From NCBI GenBank assembly GCA_937146765.1, contig CAKZRP010000064.1, positions 124,001 to 188,000 of the forward strand: a stretch of DNA of 64,000 bases, written 5' to 3'. Every line of letters begins with the position of its first letter. The stretch's first letter is position 1. Of this stretch, positions 16,925 to 25,193 are shown piece after piece. Source of the stretch: an uncultured Paracoccaceae bacterium. GTDB taxonomy: Bacteria; Pseudomonadota; Alphaproteobacteria; Rhodobacterales; Rhodobacteraceae. The notes under the pieces are model-generated. The model worked only from the letters and a program-made list of their open reading frames with translations. It was not told the origin of the DNA and ran no database searches. Both the position numbers and the translations under genes were made by a program.

Positions 16925-18057
16925 GGCGCTTCTTTTCCCTTCGCAGGCTCTGGACCCTGTTGCGCAAGGAAATCATCCAGATGCGGCGTGACCGCATCAC
17001 CTTTGGCATGATGCTGGGGGTGCCGCTGCTGCAGCTGCTGCTGTTTGGTTTTGCCATCAATACCGATCCCAAGGCGCTGCCGGCCGCGCTGGTGGCCCCG
17101 ACGCAGGACCGGTTCACCCGCGCGATGGTCTCGGCGCTCGAGCTCACCGGCTACTACCGCTTCATCGCCCCGGACGCGACAGCGGAGGAAGCGGAGGCAT
17201 TGATTTCCGGCGGCGAGGCGGCCTTTGTCGTCACCGTGCCATCAGACTTTGGCCGCCGGGTCGAACGCGGCGATCACCCTCAGATCCTGATCGAGGCGGA
17301 TGCGACCGACCCTTCGGTCGCGTCGGGCGCCATTTCGACCCTTGGTACAGTCGCCGCCCGCGCGCTCCTGCGCGAGACCGGCGGCGAGGCGGAGGCGGAG
17401 ATGCGCGAGGAAAGCCAGCTCTCCGTCGTGGTGCATCGGCGCTACAATCCCGAAGGGATCACCCAGTACAATATCGTTCCGGGTCTGCTCGGGGTGATCC
17501 TGCAACTGACCATGGTGATGATGACGGCAATGGCACTCACCCGGGAGATCGAGCGCGGCACGATGGAAACCCTGCTGTCGATGCCTGCCTCGCCACTGGA
17601 GATCATGCTGGGCAAGGTGCTGCCCTATTTTCTGGTCGGAGCGGTGCAGGTTGTGGTGGTCCTGGTCACCGCACGGCTGTTGTTCCATGTGCCGATGGTT
17701 GGGGCGCTGCCTCTGGTGCTGGCGGGGGTCTTCGTCTTCGTGATGGCTCTTGTGATCCTCGGCTATCTGATCTCCACGCTGGCCCAGACGCAATTGCAGG
17801 CGATGCAGCTTACCTTCTTTTTCTTTTTGCCCTCGCTGCTTCTGTCGGGTTTCATGTTCCCCTATCGCGGGATGCCGGATTGGGCGCAGGGTCTGGGCGA
17901 GATCTTCCCGCTCACCCATTTCCTGCGGTTGATCCGCGCGGTGATGCTGAAGGGAGCCGATGCGGCAGCTGTGGCAGAGCAGTTCCTTGCCCTTGGCGCC
18001 TTTGTCCTCCTGCTCGGAGCTCTGGCCCTGAAGCGATTCCGCCGCACGCTGGATTGA
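16921..18057 (+). CDS. ABC-2 type exporter permease (YbhS/YbhR-like)
   Basis: 378 residues. It begins with a cytoplasmic RxLxTLLRKEIIQMRRDR segment, then a first membrane helix, a periplasmic domain of about 140 residues, and five C-terminal helices with TREIERGTMETLLSMPASPLEIMLGKVLPYF, the conserved ABC-2 motif. E. coli has two permease genes (ybhS and ybhR); only one is present here, implying a homodimer. It is the last gene of the operon. Confidence 0.92.
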   Translation: MRRFFSLRRLWTLLRKEIIQMRRDRITFGMMLGVPLLQLLLFGFAINTDPKALPAALVAPTQDRFTRAMVSALELTGYYRFIAPDATAEEAEALISGGEAAFVVTVPSDFGRRVERGDHPQILIEADATDPSVASGAISTLGTVAARALLRETGGEAEAEMREESQLSVVVHRRYNPEGITQYNIVPGLLGVILQLTMVMMTAMALTREIERGTMETLLSMPASPLEIMLGKVLPYFLVGAVQVVVVLVTARLLFHVPMVGALPLVLAGVFVFVMALVILGYLISTLAQTQLQAMQLTFFFFLPSLLLSGFMFPYRGMPDWAQGLGEIFPLTHFLRLIRAVMLKGADAAAVAEQFLALGAFVLLLGALALKRFRRTLD

Positions 18058-18148
18058 AAACAGGGGTGGCAGTTGAGGTGGCGGGCGCGGCGTGGCGGGC
18101 CATGGCGAAGATTGTACCCCCGTGGTTCACGACTCTTGTGCTTGCCCA

Positions 18149-18170
18149 AGAAACAGGCGTATCTGTTTCT
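18149..18170. promoter_or_regulatory. Inverted repeat upstream of the TAXI gene
   Basis: AGAAACAG and CTGTTTCT are perfect 8-bp arms separated by six bases, about 30 bases before the TAXI start codon. It could be an operator or a weak stem-loop in the leader; no U-tract follows. Confidence 0.45.
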
Positions 18171-18200
18171 AAGTCATTGTTGTGAAGGAGAGGATCTCTC

Positions 18201-19205
18201 ATGAAACATCTTAAGGTATTTGCGGGCGCAGCTGTTGCCCTTGGTCTTGCTGCTTCCGTTGCCGGCGCGCAGGACATGGCGTTCTTCCGGATCGGGACCG
18301 GCGGCACTGCCGGCACCTATTACCCGATCGGCGGTCTGCTGGCGAATGCGATCTCCAATCCTCCGGGCTCGCGCGCCTGCGAGGAAGGCGGCTCCTGCGG
18401 CGTGCCGGGCCTGATCGCCTCTGCGCTTTCCGCCAACGGTTCGGTTGCCAATATCAACGCAATCGCCGGTGGCACGCTTGAGTCCGGCTTCTCGCAATCC
18501 GACGTCGCCACCTGGGCCTATACCGGCACCGGCATCTGGGAAGGCAAGGCACCGGTCGAGAACCTTCGCGCGATTGCCAATCTCTATCCCGAGAGCATCC
18601 ACCTCGTCGCACGCGCTGATGCCGGCATTTCCAGCGTCGCCGACCTCAAGGGCAAGCGCGTCTCCATGGACGAGCCGGGCTCCGGCACCCTGGTGGATGC
18701 CAAGATCATCCTCGGCGGCTATGGCATCACCGAGGCCGATATCCAGCCGGAGTTTCTGAAGCCCGATCAGGCAGCAGACCGGATGCGCGACGGCGCGATG
18801 GACGCCTTCTTCTTTGTTGGTGGGTACCCGGCGGGTGCGATTTCGGAACTGGCAAGCCAGCACGAGATCAAGCTGATCCCGATCAGCTGTGACGAAGCGC
18901 CGGCGATCTGCGAGGAATTCCCCTTCTTTGCGCCTGACACCGTTCCCGGTGGCACCTATGAGGGTAACGCAGACGACGTGAACACCCTGTCGGTGGGCGC
19001 CCAGTGGGTAACCAGCGCGGATCAGTCCGAAGACCTGATCTACGAGATCACCAAGGCGCTGTGGAACGACAACACCCGCAAGCAGCTGGACAATGGTCAT
19101 GCCAAGGGCAAGGCGATCACCAAGGAAACCGCGCTGAACGGCGTCGGCATCCCGCTGCATCCGGGTGCCGAGAAGTTCTACAAGGAAGCAGGTCTGCTGA
19201 AATAA
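18201..19205 (+). CDS. TAXI-family TRAP transporter substrate-binding protein
   Basis: 334 residues with a Sec signal peptide (MKHLKVFAGAAVALGLAASVAGAQ). The TAXI hallmark is FRIGTGGTAGTYYPIGGLLANAI at the mature N-terminus, then SVADLKGKRVSMDEPGSGT and the DAFFFVGGYPAGAI region. Known TAXI proteins bind small dicarboxylates or glutamate-family ligands. Upstream is a GGAG ribosome site; downstream a hairpin with a T-run separates it from the fused permease gene, probably setting a high binder-to-permease ratio. Confidence 0.93.
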   Translation: MKHLKVFAGAAVALGLAASVAGAQDMAFFRIGTGGTAGTYYPIGGLLANAISNPPGSRACEEGGSCGVPGLIASALSANGSVANINAIAGGTLESGFSQSDVATWAYTGTGIWEGKAPVENLRAIANLYPESIHLVARADAGISSVADLKGKRVSMDEPGSGTLVDAKIILGGYGITEADIQPEFLKPDQAADRMRDGAMDAFFFVGGYPAGAISELASQHEIKLIPISCDEAPAICEEFPFFAPDTVPGGTYEGNADDVNTLSVGAQWVTSADQSEDLIYEITKALWNDNTRKQLDNGHAKGKAITKETALNGVGIPLHPGAEKFYKEAGLLK

Positions 19206-19247
19206 GGCGACCCGGCGTGGGCAAGCCCCCACGTTGACAACCGATCA

Positions 19248-19282
19248 AGGGGGTCGCGACATTGTTCGCGGCCCCCTTTTCC
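19248..19282 (+). terminator. Hairpin between TAXI binder and permease
   Basis: AGGGGGTCGCG and CGCGGCCCCCT arms are followed by TTTT. It is probably a leaky terminator, because the permease gene starts only 24 bases later. Confidence 0.7.
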
Positions 19283-19305
19283 ACTAGCCGACAGGAGCGA
19301 GGCTG

Positions 19306-21384
19306 ATGAGTGAAGACCGCAGCAAGGACGGCGATGACATTCGCCATTTGACCGCTGATGAACTGCAGGCAATCGAAGAAGAGTTTGACCCGGAACTGCG
19401 CTTTCGGGTGCTGGTGTGGCCGCTGACGCTAATTACCGCCGGCATCCTGTTCCTGCTGTCCTGCTACCATTTCTACACCGCCGGCTTTGGCATCCCGCAG
19501 GCGACCGTGCATCGGGGTCTGCACCTCGGGGTGACGTTGATGGTGGTTTTCCTGAGCTTTGCGGCCTTCAGCAAGAAAGAGCTGGGCAATGGCGTAATGA
19601 CGCCCTTTGGACTGCCGCTCTGGGACTGGGTTCTGGCGATTGCCGGCATTGTCAGCGCGCTTTACGTGCCTTGGATCTACAGTGAATTGGCCTTCCGGGT
19701 CGGCAACCCGCTGCCCATCGATATCGCGATGGGGACGATCCTGATCCTGGTGCTGCTGGAGACGGTGCGCCGCTCGATGGGCTGGCCGCTGCCGGTGATC
19801 GCGATCCTTTTTATGGCCTATGCCTATTTCGGCAAGTCGATGCCCGGCATTCTGGTTCATCCGGGGGCCAGCTGGGCGAATATCGTCAACCACCTCTACC
19901 TAACCTCGCAAGGGATCTACGGCACCGCGCTCGGGGTGATCGCGACCTATGTGTTCCACTTTGTCCTCTTCGGGGTGATGGCCACGCGCATTGGCCTTGG
20001 CCAATTGTTCATCGACATCGCCTCTGCCCTCGCTGGGCGTTATGCGGGCGGTCCGGCCAAGGTGTCGGTGCTGTCCTCGGCGCTGCTCGGGTCGATCTCC
20101 GGGTCCTCCATCGCCAATACGGTGACCACCGGGGCGCTGACCATTCCGGCGATGATCCGCATCGGCTATCCGCGCCATTTTGCGGCGGCGGTCGAGGCGG
20201 CAGCCTCCACAGGCGGCCAGATCACCCCGCCGGTCATGGGGGCGGTGGCCTTCCTGATGATCGAATATCTGGGCGTGCCGCTGACCACCATCCTGACGGC
20301 GGCTCTTGTTCCGGCCTTCATGCATTTCTTCGGCGTGCTCGTGCAGGTGCACCTTGAGGCCCGTCGCCTCGGTCTGCGCGGTCTCTCCGCAGCCGAACTG
20401 CCGAATGCATGGAAGGTGCTGAAGGCGGGTTGGCTCTCGGTTCTGCCGTTGATTATCCTGGTTGCAGTGCTGCTGTCCGGGCGCACCCCTTTTGCAGCTG
20501 CCTTCTATTCGATCACCGCCTGCATCATCGTGCTGGCGATCCAGCAGGTACAATCCGGCGGTCTCCTCGAGGGGATCAAAGGCACTTTGCATGGCGTCTG
20601 GGAAGGCTTTATCCTCGGCGCCAAGCAGTCGCTTTCGGTCACCGCGGCGGCGGCCCTGGTGGGCGTGGTGATCGGGGTGGTGACCCTGACCGGTGTCGGC
20701 TTCAAGATCGCCTATATGGTGACCAGCATCGCGCAGGGTTGGGCGACCTCGATGCACGAGATGCTGGCGGTCTTTCCGTTCGAGCTGATGACGGTGCCGT
20801 CTCTGACGTTGCTGTTCACCCTGGTGCTGACGGCAATCGTCTGCATCCTGATGGGGTGTGGTATCCCGACAACCGCCAATTACATCATCATGGTAGCGGT
20901 GGCGGCGCCGATCCTCGGGATGCTTGGTGTGCAGCCGATGGTCGCGCATTACTTCGTCTTCTACTACGGGGTGCTGGCGGATGTAACGCCACCGGTGGCC
21001 ATGGCGGCCTATGCCGGGGCCGGGATCGCGGGGGCGAATGCCTTCAAGGCCGGCAATACCGCCTTCCGCCTCAGTATGGGTAAGGCATTGGTGCCCTTTG
21101 TCTTTGCCTTCCAGCCCTCGCTTCTCCTCGTGACCGATGGCTTCACCTGGGAGGCCTTTGCCCTGGCCTTCACCGGGGCAACCTTGGGCATCTGGGTCCT
21201 GGCCTCGGCCGTGTCGAGCTGGCTCTTTGCGCCGCTCTACTGGTTCGAGCGCGTGGTGCTGGTGCTCGCCGCCTTGCTGCTGGTGGCCCCGAACCTCACC
21301 GCCAGCGCCATCGGCCTGCTGATTGTCCTGCCGATCGCGTTGCGGCAACTGCTGCCGAAATGGCGCGGCGGGGCGACAGCCTAG
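19306..21384 (+). CDS. TRAP transporter fused permease (DctQM, 4TM/12TM)
   Basis: 692 residues. An acidic cytoplasmic N-terminus (about 35 residues) leads into a four-helix DctQ-like domain (to about residue 190) and a DctM-like domain with signatures SISGSSIANTVTTGALTIPAMIRIGYP, AAASTGGQITPPVMGAVAFLMIEYL and MGCGIPTTANYIIMVAVAAPIL. Fusion of Q and M is normal for TAXI-TRAP systems, so no frameshift or artefact need be invoked. It works with the preceding TAXI binder and is followed by a strong terminator. Confidence 0.95.
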   Translation: MSEDRSKDGDDIRHLTADELQAIEEEFDPELRFRVLVWPLTLITAGILFLLSCYHFYTAGFGIPQATVHRGLHLGVTLMVVFLSFAAFSKKELGNGVMTPFGLPLWDWVLAIAGIVSALYVPWIYSELAFRVGNPLPIDIAMGTILILVLLETVRRSMGWPLPVIAILFMAYAYFGKSMPGILVHPGASWANIVNHLYLTSQGIYGTALGVIATYVFHFVLFGVMATRIGLGQLFIDIASALAGRYAGGPAKVSVLSSALLGSISGSSIANTVTTGALTIPAMIRIGYPRHFAAAVEAAASTGGQITPPVMGAVAFLMIEYLGVPLTTILTAALVPAFMHFFGVLVQVHLEARRLGLRGLSAAELPNAWKVLKAGWLSVLPLIILVAVLLSGRTPFAAAFYSITACIIVLAIQQVQSGGLLEGIKGTLHGVWEGFILGAKQSLSVTAAAALVGVVIGVVTLTGVGFKIAYMVTSIAQGWATSMHEMLAVFPFELMTVPSLTLLFTLVLTAIVCILMGCGIPTTANYIIMVAVAAPILGMLGVQPMVAHYFVFYYGVLADVTPPVAMAAYAGAGIAGANAFKAGNTAFRLSMGKALVPFVFAFQPSLLLVTDGFTWEAFALAFTGATLGIWVLASAVSSWLFAPLYWFERVVLVLAALLLVAPNLTASAIGLLIVLPIALRQLLPKWRGGATA

Positions 21385-21415
21385 GTCCTCGCTGCGGCCT
21401 TTGTGATGTGAATAG

Positions 21416-21453
21416 AACCGGCCGTCGGAACTCTCCGGCGGCCGGTTTTTTTT
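21416..21453 (+). terminator. Rho-independent terminator after TAXI-TRAP permease
   Basis: ACCGGCCG and CGGCCGGT arms are followed by eight T residues. Confidence 0.92.
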
Positions 21454-21525
21454 CTCTGGACGTCGCTGAACCGTTGCGAAATGTCGGTCAAATTTGGCCT
21501 GTCGGGGTGGAAATAACCCACTTGT

Positions 21526-21533
21526 TGTCGACA
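21526..21533. promoter_or_regulatory. Short palindrome upstream of the winged-helix regulator
   Basis: TGTCGACA lies inside wider CCCAC...GTGGG arms, about 30-40 bases before the regulator start. It is a candidate autoregulatory site; the evidence is symmetry and position only. Confidence 0.35.
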
Positions 21534-21562
21534 TTTTGTGGGTGAAATGTTACCAAGGCGGC

Positions 21563-22078
21563 ATGACAGACACACAAAAACGCCGCATCGTCTCTTCCCG
21601 CCACCTCGCCGAAGGCGAAGGCTGGGAAGCCTCTGAACTGGAATTCGGCCTGATCATCGCCTTCAACGCCTTTTCGCGCTGGATGGTCAAATGCATGTCG
21701 GCTGCCGGCAATGCCGAGATGAACCCGCTGGAAATCCTCGTATTGCACAATGTGAACCACCGGGGTCGGGAAAAACGGCTGAGCGATATCTGCTTCCTGC
21801 TGAATATCGAGGATACCCATACGGTGAATTATGCATTGCGCAAATTGTCCAAGGCGGGGCTGATCGACTCGGAAAAGCGCGGCAAGGAAGTGTTCTATCG
21901 CGCCTCAAAAGCGGGCGAAGACCTGTGCGAGGCCTACCGCAAGATCCGCGAATACTGCCTGCTGGACGGGCTGGCGCGCTTTGACCTCTCTGGCGAGGAT
22001 CTGCGCGAGATCGGCAGCAATCTGAGGGCGCTCTCCGGGCAATACGATCAGGCGAGCCGGGCGGCCTCGTCCCTGTAG
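21563..22078 (+). CDS. MarR-like winged-helix regulator
   Basis: 171 residues from ATG 21563; the ORF-track start is 23 codons upstream in the promoter. The core ILVLHNVNHRGREKRLSDICFLLNIEDTHTVNYALRKLSKAGLIDSEKRGKEVFYRASKAGEDLCE is a winged helix of the MarR/HTH_27 kind, with recognition helix around THTVNYALRKL. It stands between two TRAP systems and is convergent with the second. It probably controls one or both and perhaps the 5-oxoprolinase gene. The effector is unknown. Confidence 0.82.
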   Translation: MTDTQKRRIVSSRHLAEGEGWEASELEFGLIIAFNAFSRWMVKCMSAAGNAEMNPLEILVLHNVNHRGREKRLSDICFLLNIEDTHTVNYALRKLSKAGLIDSEKRGKEVFYRASKAGEDLCEAYRKIREYCLLDGLARFDLSGEDLREIGSNLRALSGQYDQASRAASSL

Positions 22079-22102
22079 GTTCGGATCACGGCATCAATCG
22101 GG

Positions 22103-22142
22103 AACCGCCGCGCCCTGTCAGATGGGGCGCGGCGGTTTTATT
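22103..22142 (+). terminator. Terminator between regulator and convergent dctM
   Basis: AACCGCCGCGCCC and GGGCGCGGCGGTT form a 13-bp stem followed by TTTATT on the plus strand. It reads well for the regulator and less well for the opposite transcript. Confidence 0.85.
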
Positions 22143-23443
22143 CAGCCGTTCATCGCGGTGGGCAGGAAGGTCACGATCTGCGGGAAGATCGTGATCAGCA
22201 GCACCGCAAAGAGCAGCAGGAAGAAGAAGGGCATCGCGGCGCGGGCGATCTTCAGGATGTCGAGGCCGGTCAGCCCCTGGATCACGAAGAGGTTGAAGCC
22301 CACCGGTGGGGTGATCTGGCTCATCTCGACCACAAGGACGAGGTAGATGCCGAACCAGATCGGGTCGATCCCCACCTCCATTACCATCGGCATGATGATC
22401 GAGGTGGTCAGCACCACGACCGAGATCCCGTCTAGGAACAGCCCCAGCACGATGAAGAAGGCGGTGAGCACCATCAGGAGCACATAGGGCGACAGGCCCA
22501 TGCCGCTGATCCAGGCCGCAAGGTTGCGCGGCAGGCCGGTGAAGCCCATGGCTACCGCGAGGAAGGCTGCTCCCAGCAGGATGAAGGCGATCATGCAGCT
22601 GGTACGGGCGGTGGACATCATGGCATCAAGGAACTCGCGCTTGCCGAAGCTGCCCGACAGGACGGCAAGCAGGATCGACAGCAGTACCCCGAGGGCCGCC
22701 GCATCCGTGGGTGAGGCAAGGCCGCCGTAGATGGCGCCGATCACCCCTGCAATCAACAGGCCGACCGGGATCAGGCCGCGCGCCTCCCAGAGTTTGGCCT
22801 TCAATGGCATCGATGTGTCGGCCCGTGGGATCAACCCCGGTTCCATCCAGGCGCGCACCATCACATAGGCGGCAAAGAGACCGACCAGGAGGATGCCCGG
22901 CACGATCCCGGCAACAAAAAGCCTTGCGATGGATTGCTCGGTTGCGACCCCGTAGACGATCAGGATGATCGAAGGCGGGATGAGCAGGCCGAGGGTGGCA
23001 GAGCCGGCCAAAGTGCCGAGGATCAGGCTCTCGGGATAGCCGCGCGATTTCAGTTCGGGGATCGACATCTTGCCGATTGTGGCGGCGGTCGCGGCGGAAG
23101 AGCCGGAAACAGCGGCAAAGATAGCGCAGCCCAGAACGTTCACGTGCAGCAAACGCCCCGGCACACCGCCAAGCCAAGGGGCCAGCCCATTGAACATGTC
23201 TTTGGACAGGCGCGAGCGTAGCAGGATCTCTCCCATCAGAATGAAGAGGGGCAAGGCGGTCAACGACCAGGAATGGCTATGACCCCAAAAGGTGGTTGCC
23301 ATTACCAGACCCACGGGCGCGTTGGAGAAGAACACCAGCGCCACCGCCGCAACGCCAGCCAGCGCCAGCGCGATCCAGAGGCCGGAGGCGAGGAAGACAA
23401 AGAGCACGCCCAGAAGGATCAGGCCAACAATCGGATCGGACAT
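22142..23443 (-). CDS. dctM: TRAP transporter large permease (DctM)
   Basis: 433 residues, ATG preceded by GAGGAG, starting one base after the dctQ stop. It is a polytopic membrane protein with DctM signatures SGSSAATAATIGKMSIPELKSRGY, GSATLGLLIPPSIILIVYGV and LDGISVVVLTTSIIMPMV, then VEMSQITPPVGFNLFVIQG. It is the translocation subunit of the second TRAP system; gene order on the transcript is dctP, dctQ, dctM. Confidence 0.94.
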   Translation of the reverse strand: MSDPIVGLILLGVLFVFLASGLWIALALAGVAAVALVFFSNAPVGLVMATTFWGHSHSWSLTALPLFILMGEILLRSRLSKDMFNGLAPWLGGVPGRLLHVNVLGCAIFAAVSGSSAATAATIGKMSIPELKSRGYPESLILGTLAGSATLGLLIPPSIILIVYGVATEQSIARLFVAGIVPGILLVGLFAAYVMVRAWMEPGLIPRADTSMPLKAKLWEARGLIPVGLLIAGVIGAIYGGLASPTDAAALGVLLSILLAVLSGSFGKREFLDAMMSTARTSCMIAFILLGAAFLAVAMGFTGLPRNLAAWISGMGLSPYVLLMVLTAFFIVLGLFLDGISVVVLTTSIIMPMVMEVGIDPIWFGIYLVLVVEMSQITPPVGFNLFVIQGLTGLDILKIARAAMPFFFLLLFAVLLITIFPQIVTFLPTAMNG

Positions 23444-23444
23444 T

Positions 23445-23969
23445 TCAGATCTCCTCGGCGTTTTCGATGATGGGACGACCGGCTCGCAAGGTGCCGATCA
23501 GGGTGTCGATCAGGGCGACAAACAACAGGCTCATCCCCAGCGCCATCACCGATTGCGGGATCCAGAGCGGGATCGGGATCATGCCGGAAGAGGTATCGTT
23601 GTAATGCCAGCTCTCGGCCACCAGGGCGATGATATAGGCGCAGGCATAACCTGTGAGCGCCGCCGCCATGAGCAGCGCAAGAATCTCCGCCATCAGCCCT
23701 CCACGACCGGGCAGGCGCGAGGTGATCAGCGTTACCCGGATGTGCCCGGCAGTGCGGAATGTATGGGGCATGGCCAGAAAGGTCGCAGCCGCCAGCATGA
23801 ACCCCGAGAAATCCGCGTAGGAGGGGATGGTCGAGGGCAGCGGCAGGGCAAAGACCCGCGTGGCGAAGTTCAGCAGAACCTGCGTGCTGACCAGAACCGC
23901 GATCCCCAGAATGATCGTGGCGGAGATCCAGCAGGTGGCAAGGTAGATGGTATCCAGAATGCGTCGCAT
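23445..23969 (-). CDS. dctQ: TRAP transporter small permease (DctQ)
   Basis: 174 residues with four hydrophobic segments, for example IYLATCWISATIILGIAVLVS near the N-terminus. GGGAG precedes the ATG. The gene is separated from dctP by about 130 bases containing a stem-loop, and dctM follows directly. Confidence 0.88.
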   Translation of the reverse strand: MRRILDTIYLATCWISATIILGIAVLVSTQVLLNFATRVFALPLPSTIPSYADFSGFMLAAATFLAMPHTFRTAGHIRVTLITSRLPGRGGLMAEILALLMAAALTGYACAYIIALVAESWHYNDTSSGMIPIPLWIPQSVMALGMSLLFVALIDTLIGTLRAGRPIIENAEEI

Positions 23970-24038
23970 GAGGCTCCCCTGTCGCGTCCCGGGTGTGCGT
24001 GACGGTCGCGGCCGCCCGCCCCCTATTCTGATTTGAGG

Positions 24039-24067
24039 ACAGGCAGACCCGGATGGAGCCTGCCTGT
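24039..24067 (-). terminator. Intercistronic hairpin between dctP and dctQ
   Basis: ACAGGCAG and CTGCCTGT are perfect 8-bp arms around a 13-base loop. With no T-run it is more likely a partial terminator or mRNA-stabilising structure favouring binder expression. Confidence 0.5.
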
Positions 24068-24098
24068 GCCTGTTGTTACCGGTGTTCGGGGACCGGTC

Positions 24099-25061
24099 TT
24101 ACTTGGCGATGGCGCCCAGAACCTCCAGCGCCGCATCTGAGGCATTGACGCGCCAGTTCTTCTGCATCTGATCACCGATTGCCTTCAGACCCTCGGTCAG
24201 CTCGGCGCTTGGATCCACAATGATGATACCGTTGTCGGCCAGCACTTGGGTTTTTTCCGTGGCTTCGGCCTTGGACATTTCCCAGCCGCGTGCCTCGGCT
24301 GCCTCTGCCGCGGCCAGGACGGCAGCTTGCACGTCCTCGGGCAGGCGCCGGAAGGAGCGTTGGTTCACCACCACGATGTTTTTCGGAATCCAGGCGTTGA
24401 TCGGTGTGTAATGGGTCACGTAGTCCCAGGCGGTGGAGTTCGCGCCGGTGGAGGGCGAGGTGATCATCGCCTCAACCTGACCGGTGGTGAAGGCCTGCGG
24501 GATGTCGGGAGCTTCGACTTGCACGGGGGCGGCACCGGCGAGGGCCGCGAACTCTTCCAGTGCGGCGTTATAGGCGCGGAAGCGCAAGCCGGAGAGATCC
24601 GCGACGGTCTTGATCTCGCCATTGGTGTAAAGACCCTGCGCGGGCCAGGGCACAGAGAACAACGGCATTAGCCCCTGCTTGCCCAGAACTTGGGTCACCA
24701 CAGGTTCCTGCGCCGCCCAGAGGGCCGCAGCATCGTCATAGCTGGTGGCAAGGAAGGGCTGGCTGTCGAGGCCGAAGACCGCGTCTTCGTTCACCAGTTG
24801 CGACAGGAAGAACTCGCCAATTGGCACCTGACCGGAGCGCACGGTGTTCTTGATCTCGCCATGGGGAAACAGCGAGCCGGCGGAATGGACGGTGATTTCC
24901 AGCGCACCATCGGTGGCGGCTTTCACCTCTTCGGCAAACTGCGCGATGTTCTGGGTGTGGAAGGTGGTGTCACCATAGGGTGTCGGCATGTCCCAAGTCT
25001 CGGCAACGGTGGCGGTGCCAAGGCTGGCTGCAACCACGGCAGTCAGTGCAAAATGTTTCAT
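24099..25061 (-). CDS. dctP: TRAP transporter substrate-binding protein (DctP)
   Basis: 320 residues from ATG 25061 with signal peptide MKHFALTAVVAASLGTATVAE; the ORF track starts 20 codons earlier, within the divergent promoter. DctP features are the mature start TWDMPTPYGDTTFHTQNIAQF and VADLSGLRFRAYNAALEEF, whose arginines lie in the ligand-binding position, plus QVEAMITSPSTGANSTAWDYV. It is divergent from the 5-oxoprolinase gene. Pyroglutamate-binding DctP proteins are known in Bordetella (DctP6, DctP7), and the context makes 5-oxoproline or a related ligand the best guess. Confidence 0.92.
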   Translation of the reverse strand: MKHFALTAVVAASLGTATVAETWDMPTPYGDTTFHTQNIAQFAEEVKAATDGALEITVHSAGSLFPHGEIKNTVRSGQVPIGEFFLSQLVNEDAVFGLDSQPFLATSYDDAAALWAAQEPVVTQVLGKQGLMPLFSVPWPAQGLYTNGEIKTVADLSGLRFRAYNAALEEFAALAGAAPVQVEAPDIPQAFTTGQVEAMITSPSTGANSTAWDYVTHYTPINAWIPKNIVVVNQRSFRRLPEDVQAAVLAAAEAAEARGWEMSKAEATEKTQVLADNGIIIVDPSAELTEGLKAIGDQMQKNWRVNASDAALEVLGAIAK

Positions 25062-25136
25062 TGGTTGAGAACTCCCGGTTGGATTTTCATTGAGGATGAC
25101 CGTTGCACAAGTCCTGACCATTTACAATCACTACAT

Positions 25137-25149
25137 TGACAATTTGTCA
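25137..25149. promoter_or_regulatory. Palindromic operator in dctP/5-oxoprolinase divergent promoter
   Basis: TGACAA-T-TTGTCA is a perfect inverted repeat around one base. Its left arm also gives TTGACA, a possible -35 box for the 5-oxoprolinase gene with CATTAA 17 bases downstream. A regulator bound here would block that promoter. Confidence 0.6.
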
Positions 25150-25193
25150 GCGTAATATCATTAAAGCAAATGTTTTGTGCAAAGGAGACCGCC

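Noticed and set aside
19306-21384. Frameshift or fusion artefact of dctQ and dctM
   Set aside because: A fused permease is the standard form in TAXI-TRAP systems.
19900-21534. 544-residue minus-strand ORF
   Set aside because: Antisense to the fused TRAP permease, with histidine/arginine-rich composition and no domain.
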